Source of the DNA: Pelecanus crispus
Lineage: Eukaryota; Chordata; Aves; Pelecaniformes; Pelecanidae
DNA length: 64,000 nt
Direction of reading: 5' to 3'
Assembly: GCF_030463565.1 (NCBI RefSeq)
Contig: NC_134661.1
Coordinates: 7,712,542-7,776,541 of the forward strand
The notes under the pieces are model-generated. The model was not told the origin of the DNA and did no database searches. It saw nothing but the letters and a program-made list of their open reading frames with translations. A program made the translations under genes and the position numbers. Shown in pieces: positions 1 to 10,195 of the stretch. How positions within the stretch are numbered: the first letter of the stretch is position 1; each line of letters opens with the position of its first letter.

Positions 1-153
1 ACCTAAGCTGCGCCTGACGTACAGTTTGTACTTGTACTTGCAAACCCTCGCTGAAGGCTTGCAGAGGCTCCCCGGGCAGCCTCTCGGAGCTGGGGGAGCA
101 GCAGGGCGCCTCATCCCGAGCCCCCTTTGACTTGCGTCCTGCCGCCTCTGCAG

Positions 154-801
154 GTGCAGCTAGATAACTTGCCTGGAATGAGTTTAATGGCAGGAAAAGC
201 ACTAAGCTCCGCTCGGATGTCTGATGCCGTCCTCAGCCAGTCGTCGCTGATGGCCAGTCAGCAGCTGCGCGACAGGGAGAGCGAGGGTAAGGACCTGGCC
301 GAGCTGCGGAGACGTGGCACGGCGCGTCGGGGGCTGGGCCGGGGCCGGGGAGGACCAGCTTTTGCGGTCTGTGTCGCCAAGCCGCTTCTCCTCTAAATGA
401 GCAGCGCCGGCGGGGCACGCGGGCTGCGGGGCAGCACGTGCTGACGGAGGGCAGCTCCTTGGGGGCTGCTGTCGGTCGGAGCCTGGCTGGTGGGAGCGGC
501 GATCGAGGCTTCCTGGAGAAGCACGGGGCAGCTCCGCCAGTGACGTGACCCTTCAGGCCGTGGCAGCCTGCCTGCCCCATCCGCGAGCCGGAGCTCCGTA
601 GTGCTCCTTGTGCAAACTCTGATGCTGTTCTTTGACCTTACAGAATGCGGGGAGAGTTTGGAAGGTCAAGAGCATCCCAACCTGGGTGATGGCAACCAGC
701 ATCTAAACACCTCCTGTTACCCGTCGACGTGTATTACAGACGTCCTACTGAGCTACAAGCACCCGGAGGTGCCCTTTGGGATGGAGCAGGCAGGGGTGTA
801 A
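154..801 (+). CDS. SIK3: SIK3, last two coding exons (partial gene)
   Basis: C-terminal end of salt-inducible kinase 3, an AMPK-related serine/threonine kinase that phosphorylates CRTC co-activators and class IIa HDACs. Coding exons are 154-286 (acceptor after a CAG at 151-153, donor GT at 287) and 644-801 (acceptor ending at 643, stop TAA 799-801). They join in phase 1 across the codon GAA. The reading includes MSDAVLSQSSLMASQQ, then ECGESLEG, CYPSTCITDVLLSYKHPEV and the terminus MEQAGV, which agree with the vertebrate SIK3 C-terminus as I remember it. The kinase and UBA domains lie upstream, outside the window. Its position before APOA1 matches the conserved amniote order. Identity is confident; upstream exons cannot be judged here. 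Confidence 0.93.
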
Positions 802-2970
802 CCAGGAGGGAGTGAGTATTCGAGCCGCCTTCTCTTCCCCGCTGCGTGCCTGGGCTTGCCTCCGTGGCAGACCCCGGAGGCCTGTTGGCCCCGCTTTCGC
901 GTGCGCCTCCTTCCCTGTCCCCTTGCTCCGACGGGAGAGACCCCGTCGGCTCTGAGCTTCCGCGCTGGCGGCTGCCTGCTGTCCCCCGCGTTCGTCCAGG
1001 GACAGCACCCTCCTTCCCAGCCTTTGCTGCTCTTCCAGAGCGCCTTTGCATCGGCAGTAGCTCGCGGGTCTGCACTGGGAATGCGACGGAGGGCGGTGGC
1101 GGCGGAATCGCCGTTCTCTTCTGTCTCCTAACGCCCTCGCTTTTTCTCTCTCTTGCAGGTTTTGCGTACAGCTTTGAAATGAAAAGGTCCATTTTAAACC
1201 AACAGTATCTAGCAGCATCGCGCCAAATTGCCGTAGTATTTCTGACTAACTGGAATACCATGGCCCCTTTCCTCATAATCAGTTCATCCAGTGTGTTGTT
1301 CCTTTGGTTTCTTTAATTTTTGCCATGTTTGCCTGTAACTCCAGCTATCACGGAAATAACCGGAGAACCTGAGTCCTACACGTCGGCAGAGGATTCACGG
1401 AGCCTGAGCACTGAGTCTGGTTTGGGGGGCTTTTCCTGACCAGGGCCAGGCGGGCCCCCGGGGGCCGCTCCGGCCCCCCGCCCGCCTCCGCTCCCGGCAC
1501 AGCGAGCGGATGGGACTGCCGCCTCCCCGGGCGGGGAGAGGAGCGGGGGTCCGACGGGATCCCCAGCCGCTCCCCGGAGCCTCCCGAGCCTGGCAGCGCT
1601 GGCGGGGGGCGAGGACGGTGCCAGCCCGGCCGCGGCCCTTCCCGTGCCCCGCGCCCCGGCGGCGGGGAGCACCCACCCCTGGTGCAATACGCTTCTTGTC
1701 TCATCTTCGTCCGCTTCTGTTCCTTCTCCCCGTTTGTCAGAGTGCTGGAAGGGTCACCTCTTCCCCGCCCCCTCCTGAGCTTTTCTTTTTAAATCCGCAT
1801 ATGACTTGGGTTTTTCTTCTTTTTCCTGGCTTAATGTAGGGAAGACAGATTTTTTTTTTTTTTTCTTCTTCCGTTGTTTTCTTAGCTTCTCCTCCTGATC
1901 ATGTAGGAATTGTTTTTTGGTAAATGTTGTTTTATTATTATTGTTATTAATAAAAGGCAAAAGGAATTTCTGTTTGAGAGAAATTTTTAACTAGATTCTG
2001 TTCTATATGAATTGTGACTTGCACCTTTTGTTCAAAGTATTTTATTTCTTTTAATGACATTGTACTTGTGACCGGTTTTCTCTCTCGTGCCAGTGGCGAC
2101 AGTGGTATTCTCCTTTATAGAGTTCAGACGTGCATAGATCTCTTCTTTGTCCTTCTTGCCATCCTTTCCTTGACGGATAGAGCGTGAAGCCCCCCCCCGC
2201 CCCAGCTGGGGCTCGGGAGCGCTTGGTGTCATCGTTGCCTTCGGGACTTTACAAGCTACAGCTCAAATTCTTCTTATTGACACTTTTCTGGAATCTTTTT
2301 TAAAAAAAAAAAGAAAAAAAAAAAAGGAAAAATCGACCCAGCCCTCCTGAATTTGCACAGAAGGAAGTGTGAAACCAGCACGGCAGAGGTGACTTTGCTA
2401 TCCTTACCCACGCCTCTTCCCGGCCTCCCCCTTCTCCCCTGCCCCGGGAAAAGAACGCTAACCGGCTCTGCGATCCCGAAAACCGGAGAGGGTGCCGGGG
2501 CACCGCCATCCGCTTGCGTTTCCTCCCCGGTGACGCGGGGAGCCCGGCGGGGCTCGCCGGGCCCGAGCGGGAAACACTGAAAGCCTCGCGCTCTGTACCT
2601 TTGGTTTGTTTTCCTTTTGTTTACATGACACTGTATTTCTGGGAGAGTCGACGGCCACCCTACAGCAAGCATCCGAAACAGCAGGGACTCGCTTAACCGT
2701 GCCATTTCGCAGTATCACACTTTTTTTTTTTTAATCATTGCTTTGTATTGTAGTAATCAATACGCGCAGTATATGTTGAATGTATATTAATATACTTTGC
2801 TATTATTTCTGTTTTTTGGAAATGTCAGAAGTATTTTTTTTTCTTCCTCATTTATGTTGGACTAAAAAAGTTTCAGTAACTCTTCAGTCCATTTTTTTGT
2901 GGGTCACTTGCAACTAGTCAATTAGTTGGACAGTGGGATCATGACAAATAAAACCATGATTATGATCTTC
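802..2970 (+). other. SIK3: SIK3 3' untranslated region
   Basis: Non-coding stretch after the SIK3 stop. The part from 1159 to about 1370 and from about 1760 to 2960 is AT-rich with T-tracts, while 1390-1690 is very GC-rich. A donor-like GTGAGT at 812 and a strong pyrimidine tract plus CAG ending at 1158 could remove 812-1158 as a 3'UTR intron. An earlier AATAAA lies near 1949; the last strong signal is at 2947. No other open frame here looks coding. Confidence 0.6.
2947..2952 (+). terminator. SIK3: SIK3 polyadenylation signal AATAAA
   Basis: Canonical hexamer at the end of the AT-rich 3'UTR. It is followed within about 30 bases by a change to the GC-rich SIK3-APOA1 intergenic DNA. Confidence 0.55.
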
Positions 2971-3947
2971 CCTGCTCTCCTGTTTGCCTTGTTGCTCAAC
3001 GCCCGCTGCGGAGGTGGAACAGCCTCGGGGTGGCCGGGGGCGAAAGCTTAAGGCGTGGCCATGCTCGCTCCCGAGCTGCGGTGTTCTCGATCCGGACCCG
3101 TCGCCTCCTCTGCGGAGGCTCGGCCACTGCGGTGCCACCGGCAGCCGGGTTCAAGTTTTGGTTCGGCTTTGCTGAACCCCTCGGCCGTGCTGTGGCGATG
3201 TTGGGGATCAAACCCACGTTATCAAGCACATCCTCCGAGGGCTGGGTGCCCAGCGAGCCGGCCTGGGCTCGGGGCCGCAGAGAGCCGGTGCTGCTCTGAA
3301 GCAGGGCGTTTCCCGCATCGGGCAGTTTCCCCGTGGCATTAACCGGCTGCTGCCCGCTCCCTGCGGCGCTGGCTGGGGGCCGTGCCCCCGTTGTCCCCGT
3401 CCCCTCTCGCCGCGCGGCTTCGCCGGGGCTCAGCCCTGCGCCCTCGGCTCCTGCGGGTCCCCAGGCTGGGGGTGGGGGGCCGGGGCAGCACCTTGGTTTG
3501 GCTGCAGAGCGGCTTTGGGCTGGGGGCTGGGTTGGGGTGGCCGTGCCGGGGTGCTGCGGCCAGGCTGGTGTCTGCTCCGGGCTGAGCCTTTGCTTCGCCG
3601 GTCCCCAGGGAGGGCTGGATGCAGCGGGAAGAGGGGGTGATGCGAGCAGCGCGGGTCTCACCAGCCCGGGGAAGGACAGGGCAGAGACCCACTGTGGTGG
3701 TGAGCGGAGGACGAGGGGTCTGGGTATGGCAGGCCAAATCCCCGCCGGTATAAACCTTGTCCCCGGGCTGCCGGCCAACCCCCGGGGGCTGCCGAGAGGC
3801 CCCGGCGAGGCCGCAGCGGCGAGCAGGAATCTGGGTCACCGGGAGCGTAAACAGGCTCCTTGGCCGGCGAGCCGCGTCCCGCAGGGAGCTCCTGTTTGCT
3901 CGCCGCCCCTGCCAAGCCAGCGCTCCTCGGCGCTGGCCCACGCGCGC
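2971..3947. other. SIK3-APOA1 intergenic region, no gene seen
   Basis: GC- and CpG-rich spacer. Open frames of up to about 260 codons occur on both strands, but they overlap one another and resemble no family I know, as expected of stop-poor GC-rich DNA. It probably holds distal APOA1 control sequence; I recognise no specific element before the site at 3948. Confidence 0.5.
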
Positions 3948-4050
3948 GATCCTTGAACTCTACGCGCCACATCGCCCGCGCCGGGGAGCGATTTCTTGGG
4001 CTGCAGCACTGGCTTATCTCCGGTGGGAACTGCCCACTCCTGCATAAATA
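3948..4050 (+). promoter_or_regulatory. APOA1: APOA1 proximal promoter: HNF4-type site and TATA box
   Basis: GATCCTTGAACTCT at 3948-3961 matches, base for base as I recall it, nuclear-receptor site C of the mammalian APOA1 promoter, which is bound by HNF4 and RXR heterodimers. It lies about 110-125 bases before the likely start site, as in mammals. The TATA-like CATAAATA is at 4043-4050, so transcription should start near 4070-4075. The 18 bases at 4040-4057 recur exactly in the APOA4 promoter. Confidence 0.75.
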
Positions 4051-4302
4051 GCGGCGGTGGGGAAGCGGCCGGCTCAGACGGGACGACCGGCAGCACGGCA
4101 GCGGCAGGAGAGAGCTGGTAAGAGCCCGGCTGCTCGAGGGGCTCCCGAGCCCCCGTGGCACCGCGGGGGCCGGAGTCCTGCCGCTGCCGGCACGGGGAGG
4201 GGGGCAGCGCCGGGGCAGGGGGCTCGGTTCCCGCCGGGGCTGCCTTCGCCCGGGGCTCCCTGCACCCAACTCTCTTGCTCTGCCCGCAGGTTCAGCGCCA
4301 AG

Positions 4303-5446
4303 ATGAGAGCCGTGGTGGTGGCCCTTGCCCTGCTCTGCCTGACGGGTAGGTCCAAACGGGGCTGGGGCAGCGGCGGCCGTAAAACCCCTGCGGGACGGAG
4401 CAGGACGGGGCAGCCGAGCTCGCCGCCAGCGCTCCTGGAAGCGCCGGGCTTCCAAAAGCACTTTGCGAGTCAGGCTGCAGCTGAGCGGCTCCCGGTCCCC
4501 TCCGGAGCCGGGCAGGTCCCCGGTGCAGCGCCGGGAGGGCGGCGGGGCTGGAGCCCTCCCCGCCGCGGTCCCGTCGGGCAGCCCGTCCTGAGCGCGCTGG
4601 GCTCTCCCCGCAGGCACCCAGGCCCGCTACTTCTGGCAGCACGATGAACCCCAGACGCCCCTGGAGCGCCTCAGGGACATGATGGACGTGTACCTGGAGA
4701 CGGTGAAGACCAGCGGCAAGGAAGCCATCGCCCAGTTCGAGTCCTCCGCTGTGGGCAAACAGCTGGAGTAAGTGTGGGGGGGTGCGTGGCGGGGGGCCGG
4801 CGGGGGTTCCCCGGGCGCCGTGCCTGACCCCCCCTCCGCTCCCCGCAGCCTGAAGCTGGCCGACAACCTGGACACGCTGGGCGCGGCCGTCGCCAAGCTG
4901 CGGGAGGACATGACCCCCTACTACAAGGAGTTGCGGGAGATGTGGCTGAAGGACACGGAGGCCCTGCGCCAGGAACTGACCAAGGATCTGGAGGAGGTGA
5001 AGGAGAAGATCCGGCCCTTCCTGGACCAGTTCTCTGCCAAGTGGACGGAGGAGCTGGAGCAGTACCGCCAGCGCCTGCTGCCCGTGGCCCAGGAGCTGAA
5101 GGAGCTCACCAAGCAGAAGGTGGAGCTGATGCAGGAGAAGCTGAGCCCGGTGGCCGAGGAGGCGCGGGACCGCCTGCGCGGGCACGTGGAGGAGCTGCGC
5201 AAGAACCTGGCGCCCTACAGCGAGGAGCTGCGGCAGAAGCTGAACCAGAAGCTGGAGGAGATCCGGGAGAAGGGCATCCCCCAGGCCGCCGAGTACCAGG
5301 CCAAGGTGGTGGAGCACCTCAGCAACCTGCGCGAGAAGATGACGCCCCTGATGCAGGACTTCAAGGACCGCGTCACCCCCTACGTCGAGAACCTCAAGAC
5401 CCGCATCCTCACCGTCCTGGACGACATCCAGAAGAGCATGGCCTGA
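4303..5446 (+). CDS. APOA1: Apolipoprotein A-I
   Basis: Main HDL protein; it activates LCAT and accepts cholesterol from ABCA1. A non-coding first exon ends at 4117 (donor GT 4118). Coding exons are 4303-4345 (exon begins 4290), 4614-4767 and 4849-5446 (stop TGA 5444-5446), giving 264 aa, the chicken length. The signal peptide is residues 1-18 (hydrophobic VVVALALLCLTG core), followed by a hexapeptide prosegment RYFWQH and mature DEPQTPLERL. The last exon encodes the usual amphipathic 11/22-residue repeats, many starting with Pro (REDMTPYYKELREMW, PVAQELKELTKQK, PYSEELRQKL). All splice sites are GT-AG. A TATA box sits upstream and AATAAA at 5681. Nothing looks broken. The gene is convergent with APOC3. 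Confidence 0.97.
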
Positions 5447-5680
5447 GCCGCCGGCCGGCGCGGCCAGGGACTGACCCCGGTCCCGCTCCCGCGGCCGCCC
5501 CGGGGCCGCTCCTCACCCTGCCTGGGGTGCTTCCCCCCCGGGGGGGGCTCCGGGGAGGGGCTGCGGGAGCCACGGGCCAGGCCAGCCCCGGGGCGTCCTC
5601 CCTGGGGACCCCCCTCCTCCCCTCCCACTGCCTCCCCTCCCCGAACCGGCCTCGCTCTCCACTTTGCCTGTCTTTTGTCA

Positions 5681-5686
5681 AATAAA
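5681..5686 (+). terminator. APOA1: APOA1 polyadenylation signal
   Basis: AATAAA 235 bases after the APOA1 stop, in an otherwise C-rich 3'UTR. About 480 bases of GC-rich DNA then separate it from the oppositely directed APOC3 end. Confidence 0.85.
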
Positions 5687-6164
5687 CCTGACTTAAGTTA
5701 TTGGAGCTCGCTCAGTCTTTGCAGTGGATGCTGGAGGGGGCTGCCCGTGCGCAGCGCCGGGGGCAAGGGGTGCTCGGGGCCGGGGGGACCCGGTGGGAGC
5801 TGGCAGGGGGGGTGCCCCGGGCTCTCCCCGCCACCGAGCCCAGCTCTGCCCGGGGTGCAGCCGGGCTCGGCCCCGCACGCGGCTCTCCCGGCACAAGGGG
5901 CTCTGCCGGGGTGGCGGAGCGCAGCAGGGGCTGGTTTGGCAGAGGCTGGACCACCCCGGCTTGCGGGAGCGGCACTCGGCTCCTGCCACCCGGGACACAT
6001 GTGCGTGGGGTGGTGGCCCCACGGCGAGGGGTCCCGGCGCCCCGGCAGAGCCGTGTGCAGCCCCGGCGTGGGCGTCTGTCCCAGCCCTTCCTCACCCCGC
6101 GGTGCACACTCCTCCTCGCCGCCCCCCCCAGTGACGCCGCCACAGCCGCCTGCTTCAGCGCCGC

Positions 6165-6170
6165 TTTATT
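6165..6170 (-). terminator. APOC3: APOC3 polyadenylation signal
   Basis: TTTATT on the plus strand, AATAAA on the minus strand, 76 bases past the APOC3 stop codon. It fits a short 3'UTR. Confidence 0.8.
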
Positions 6171-6245
6171 GCAAGAACCGTGACAGAGGGTGGGGAGCAG
6201 GGGGGGACCCCAGCCCGGCCGGCCCCTGGCCAGCCCCCGGCGGGG

Positions 6246-6706
6246 CTACGCAACCGGCGTCCACTTCCAGAGATCCGCCAGCCGCTCCTTCAGCCAGGCC
6301 AGCCGCTGCTTCCCCAGGTCGGCGTTGTCCACCAGCCACTGCCTGCAAGGGGGGGGGCTCAGAGCGGGGCGCCGGCTGGGCTCCCCCGCGGGCGGCGGGG
6401 CCGGGTGCCGGGGGGACGCGGGGGTACCTGGCCTGCTGAGCCACCTCCGACTCCTGCAGCGTGCTGAAGGCCGTCTTGGCCATGGCCGTGGCTTTCTGGG
6501 CGTACTCCTGCACCTTCCTCAGCACCTCCGGCTCCTCGGCCGTGTCGGCCCCTGCAAGCACAAGCCCCGTGGCCCTGTGCCCCCCTTGCCATGCGTGCGA
6601 CCCAGCACCCTGCGCCCGCTCCCCCCGCAGCCCTCGCCCGCCCCTTACTTGCTCCCGCTGCCAGGACGGCCACACAGCCGAGCACGAGCAGGAGCGACGC
6701 CTTCAT
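6246..6706 (-). CDS. APOC3: Apolipoprotein C-III
   Basis: Small exchangeable apolipoprotein of VLDL and HDL that inhibits lipoprotein lipase and remnant uptake. Coding exons on the minus strand are 6706-6649, 6551-6428 and 6342-6246 (stop TAG), all GT-AG, totalling 92 aa. An upstream non-coding exon ends at 6819. The signal peptide is MKASLLLVLGCVAVLAAGARA with likely cleavage before DTAEEPE. The mature part has the motif VQEYAQKATAMAKTAF and ends DLWKWTPVA, a helical layout typical of C-III. The gene is the only minus-strand gene of the cluster, as in mammals relative to its neighbours. Product assignment rests on position, exon layout and the first half of the protein; the C-terminal half is more divergent. 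Confidence 0.9.
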
Positions 6707-6860
6707 GGCTGGGGAGAGAGCAGAGCACGTGGTGGGGTCCGGGATGCGCCCGCGGGGGTCCCGACCCCGTCCCCGTCCCCTTCCCGGCGTGACCCTCGCC
6801 AGGGGCTTCCCCACTCACCTGCGCCGGGCTCTGCTCGGAGGGGGCAGCCCCAGGCTCCCT

Positions 6861-6911
6861 CTTTATACCCTCCCCGCAGCCGCCCCTGGGGGGGCTTGCG
6901 CAAAGGTCAGG
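6861..6911 (-). promoter_or_regulatory. APOC3: APOC3 promoter: TATA box and C3P-like HNF4 site
   Basis: Minus-strand TATAAAG occupies 6867-6861. Upstream on the same strand TGACCTTTGCGCA (6909-6897) matches the core of the mammalian C3P element (TGACCTTTGC), a DR1-type site for HNF4 and other nuclear receptors. It lies about 60-70 bases before the expected start near 6837, the same place as in mammals. The assignment comes from a remembered motif, not binding data. Confidence 0.7.
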
Positions 6912-7372
6912 GGCGGCGGGGCTGGCTGGGGGGGGGCACGTCCGCAGGCACCGTTCCCACTGCCAGGTCGCTGTGGAGGGGCCTGCCTCCCGGCCACGAG
7001 TTGGGAAATCCCCTGGCGACCGAGGCTGCCGGGGGCTCCCCACGCATGTGCGTGCCCGCGCGGGTGCACACGCGTGTGCGCGCCGGTGGGGAGCATGCCG
7101 CGGGCGGCACAAGGGTGACATCCAGCGGCACCGGCCCTGGGCGCGATGCCACCGGGCTGGCTCTGCCCGAGGGCACCGCGCGGCCGCCTGCGCCGGGCCG
7201 CTGTCCCCTCCGCCCCAGGGTCCCTGTCCCCGGGAGGGGCTCAGCCCCGGGGTGCCCCCGCGTCCCCCCATCCCCTCCCTGCCCCGGCCCCTGGCACGCC
7301 GCCGGGAGCTGGCAGGGCTGCGGGTGATGTCAGGGCTGCGCGCGCGTCAGGCACTTCCACGTCGCGACCTTG
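6912..7372. promoter_or_regulatory. Bidirectional APOC3/APOA4 control region
   Basis: The roughly 630-bp interval between the divergent APOC3 and APOA4 start sites holds no gene. It is GC-rich, with a run of alternating purine/pyrimidine GTG/CG around 7043-7085. In mammals this interval carries the APOC3 enhancer that drives liver and gut expression of several cluster genes. I infer the same role but cannot point to individual enhancer sites here. Confidence 0.45.
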
Positions 7373-7452
7373 CTAAAGTCCAAGCCCAGGGCCCGTGTCA
7401 CAGGCCTGCGTGGAAGTCGCCGAGGGCACTCAGGCTGCATAAATAGCGGCGG
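7373..7452 (+). promoter_or_regulatory. APOA4: APOA4 promoter: HNF4-like half-site and TATA box
   Basis: CTAAAGTCCA at 7373-7382 fits the HNF4-preferred CAAAGTCCA half of its motif. The TATA-like CATAAATA at 7438-7445 is embedded in 18 bases (7435-7452) identical to the APOA1 core promoter. The start should lie near 7465-7470, about 50 bases before the ATG. Confidence 0.65.
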
Positions 7453-7517
7453 GGTGCTCCCCGGAGCAGATCTCTTCGCCTCCGCTCTCCGCTGCCGCAG
7501 CATCCCCAGCGCTCAGG

Positions 7518-8827
7518 ATGTCTCCGAAGGCAGCCGCCCTTGTCCTGGTGCTCCTCACAGTCGCAGGTGAGGCCGGCGTGCGGGTCTGCCCCGGGGCAGG
7601 GATGGCCCTGGGGACGCGAGGACCTGATATCCCCGGGGGAGCCACCGAGCGGGGGGCCGTGCCGGTGCTGATCCCGGCGTCTGCTTGCAGGGGTGCGGGC
7701 TAATGCCAACCCGGACGAGGTGGCCAGCATGCTCTGGATGTACTTCATGGAGCTGGGCAGCAATGCCAAGGAGACGGTGGACCAGCTGCAGCAAGCCGAG
7801 ATCACCAAGCAGCTCAAGTGAGTGGACGCACCGGGGGGTGCTGGGCAGGGCAAGGGGCGGTGGGCGCGCCGGGGTGCTGACGTCCCTCCCTCTCCCCAGC
7901 ACCCTGCTGCAGAGCAACCTGCAGAGCGTCAACTCCTATGCCGAGGACCTGCAGCGGCGGCTGGTGCCCTTCGCCACAGAGCTGCAGGCGCGGCTGGCGC
8001 AGGACTCGCAGCGGCTGAAGGAGCAGATCCGGCAGGAGCTGGCGGAGCTGCAGGCCAAGCTGGCGCCCTACGCCGACGAGGTGCACCAGCAGATCGGCAC
8101 CAACATCCGCCAGCTGCAAGCCAAGATAAGCCCCTACGCCGAGGAGCTGCGCTCGCAGGTGGACCGCGGGGCCGGCGAGCTGCGGCGGGCACTGGAGCCC
8201 TACGCCACCGAGCTGCAGGACCGGCTGCAGGACAATGCCGAGAGCATCCAGGCCTCCCTCAGCCCCTACGCCGAGCGGCTGCAGCAGCAGATCGATGGCG
8301 GGGTGGAGAGCCTGAAGGAGAAGCTGGCTCCCCTGGCTGACAACCTGAAGGCGCAGGTGGGGCAGAGCGTGGAGGAGCTGCGGCGCGGGCTCAGCCCCTA
8401 CACCCAGGAGGTGCAGGACAACCTGAACCGGCAGCTGGAGAGCCTGACGGCGCAGATGGAGCGGGTGGCCGAGGAGCTGCGTGCCCGCCTGGCCGCCAGC
8501 TCGGAGGAGCTGCGCGCCCAGCTCAGCCCGCTGGCCCAGGAGCTGCGGGAGGCGGCGAGCGGCGATGCCGAGGGCCTGCGGCAGCGGCTGGCTCCCCTGG
8601 CCCGGCAGCTGGACGAGCGCGTGGGGCAGTCGCTGGAGGCATTCCAGCAGCAGGCAGCCCCCTTCGGCGAGGCCTTCGGGCGGCAGCTGGTGGAGCGGCT
8701 GGAGGAGATGCAGGGGAAGCTGCAGTCGGGCGCCGCCGGCGTGGAGGACCACCTGGAGCTGCTGGAGAAGGAGGTGCGGGAGAAGGTGGCCGCCTTCCTC
8801 AGCACCGCCCAGCCGGCGGCGAACTGA
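7518..8827 (+). CDS. APOA4: Apolipoprotein A-IV
   Basis: Lipid-binding plasma protein of chylomicrons and HDL. Coding exons are 7518-7566, 7691-7817 and 7900-8827 (stop TGA 8825-8827), all GT-AG, giving 367 aa, close to the chicken length. The signal peptide runs [20 protein letters not shown] and the mature start is near NANPDEVAS. Exon 3 codes for about a dozen 22-residue amphipathic repeats, typically L-x-PYAEEL ([50 protein letters not shown]). Compared with mammalian A-IV it lacks the long Gln-rich C-terminal tail and ends TAQPAAN. The ATG chosen is the only one giving a signal peptide, and it fits the TATA spacing. AATAAA follows at 8902. Confidence 0.95.
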
Positions 8828-8901
8828 GACCCCCCCCGAGTGCCGCGGGGAGCAGGCACGGGGCGGGAATCCGTGCCCCCGCGCCGGGAGCTCGCGGCAG
8901 A

Positions 8902-8907
8902 AATAAA
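8902..8907 (+). terminator. APOA4: APOA4 polyadenylation signal
   Basis: AATAAA 75 bases after the stop codon, followed by a GT-rich stretch (TGTGCTGGTCTGTGT) of the kind that helps cleavage. Confidence 0.85.
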
Positions 8908-8939
8908 CTGTCCCCTTGCCACGCATGTGCTGGTCTGTG

Positions 8940-10070
8940 TCCGTCCTGCTCCGCAGCGCCTCGCCATCCCGCTCCGGGACGGGCAACGGGTCTGGCTGCT
9001 CCAAGGGGAGTGCATCACCCCTGAATTTGGGCACCAGGGAGAGGGAACAGCGGGGAGGCCCAGCGGGCGGGGGGCTTGGTGGGAGCAGGCACCTCGTCCC
9101 CGTGGGGACCGTGCCCAGATGCTGCCGGGGCCGACCCCGCGCCTCCGCATGAGCAAGGGAGCCGGGTGGACTTTGGTGCCAGAGGAGCACTGGTGACCGC
9201 TCGATGCGTCACCCCTGTGGTGCGCTGGACTTTGCCCTCCGCCGCAGCGCGCCCGTGCCCCAGCCCCGCCAGGGAGACGCCATCGTTTGCTGCGTTGCTT
9301 CAGTGCCAACGTCCCAGCACTCGCCCCATTTGAAAACCCAGCGTCTGCGGCCGGCATTCTTCACGGGGATGACACCCGAGCTGAAAACACTGCCTTTTTT
9401 TTTTTTTATATCCCTGGGGGAAAGGCAACATGCAAAGGAAACACACCGAAATGCGGCGGGTTTGGGGAAGCGGGGCCTTGCAGCTGGTGTTTTGCAAGTG
9501 GTGGAAGGCGCAGGTGTGGCCGCTGCGCTCGTTTCGCCCTTCCCAGGCACAGCTGGAGCCGGGCTTATCCTCCCACACCCACCCTGGCCGCATCCCGGGG
9601 GTCTGGGCTCCCTTTCCCTATGTTTGGGCTGCGAGTCTCTGCCACGGGAGCTGCCAGCCAGCGAGCCGCAGCTGCTGTCCCCGTCCCCATCCCTCACCAC
9701 CCCGGCAGCTCCCACCCGCTCTTTGCTCTGCCACGCAAAGGTCGGCTGTGAGGGCAGGGTCAGCCCTGTCCCGGGAAACCTGCAGCGCAAGCAGCGAGGC
9801 TGCCTTATCGCTGGGAAAACAAGGGCCGATCCGGCGTCTGGCCGGCGCTCGGGGTTAAGGCTGCCCGTGGCCGCAGCGAGGCCCGGCTGGCTGGGGCGGT
9901 GGGACGGGAGCGGCGCGGGGCAGGCGAAGGGGCAGCTGGCGGTCAGATGACCCACGTCACCCCTCAGGAACGCCCGCAGACCTCCACGTCGTGTTTACAG
10001 GGAGTGAGGTCCAAAAAGCCTACCCCCGCGGGCGCACCTTATCGCCCGCGCTCCTCTGCGTCCCGCCGGG
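8940..10070. other. APOA4-APOA5 intergenic region
   Basis: About 1.1 kb with no convincing gene. It holds a T-run at 9396-9408 and GC-rich DNA. CGCAAAGGTCGG near 9734 and AGGGCAGGGTCA at 9751-9762 resemble nuclear-receptor half-sites, and GTGTTTAC near 9990 resembles a FOXA site. These may serve APOA5, but I give them only as candidates. Confidence 0.35.
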
Positions 10071-10074
10071 TGGA

Positions 10075-10080
10075 TATAAA
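10075..10080 (+). promoter_or_regulatory. APOA5: APOA5 TATA box
   Basis: TATAAA, 232 bases before the APOA5 ATG, preceded by GC-rich DNA. The likely start is near 10105, which leaves a 5' leader of about 200 bases that may contain a small intron. Confidence 0.6.
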
Positions 10081-10195
10081 GGGAGCCGCGGGCCGGCTGC
10101 CGGCAGGAGGGACGCGGGAGGCAGGCGGGAGCCAGGCGACGGGCAGGGGCACCTCGCGCCCGCTTTAACTCTCTCTGGCTGGAGAAGCTGGGCGT

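Noticed and set aside
7814-9190. A 458-codon antisense open frame across APOA4, and similar ones across APOA1 (4292-5317) and APOA5 (10222-11874)
   Set aside because: The 22-residue amphipathic repeats use GC-rich codons that leave few stops on the other strand; the antisense peptides are Leu/Gln/His-rich mirrors of the repeats without signals or exon structure.
9734-9762. PPAR/HNF4 response element controlling APOA5
   Set aside because: The half-sites are present but spacing is not a clean DR1, and they lie over 300 bases before the TATA box; kept only as a candidate in the intergenic entry.
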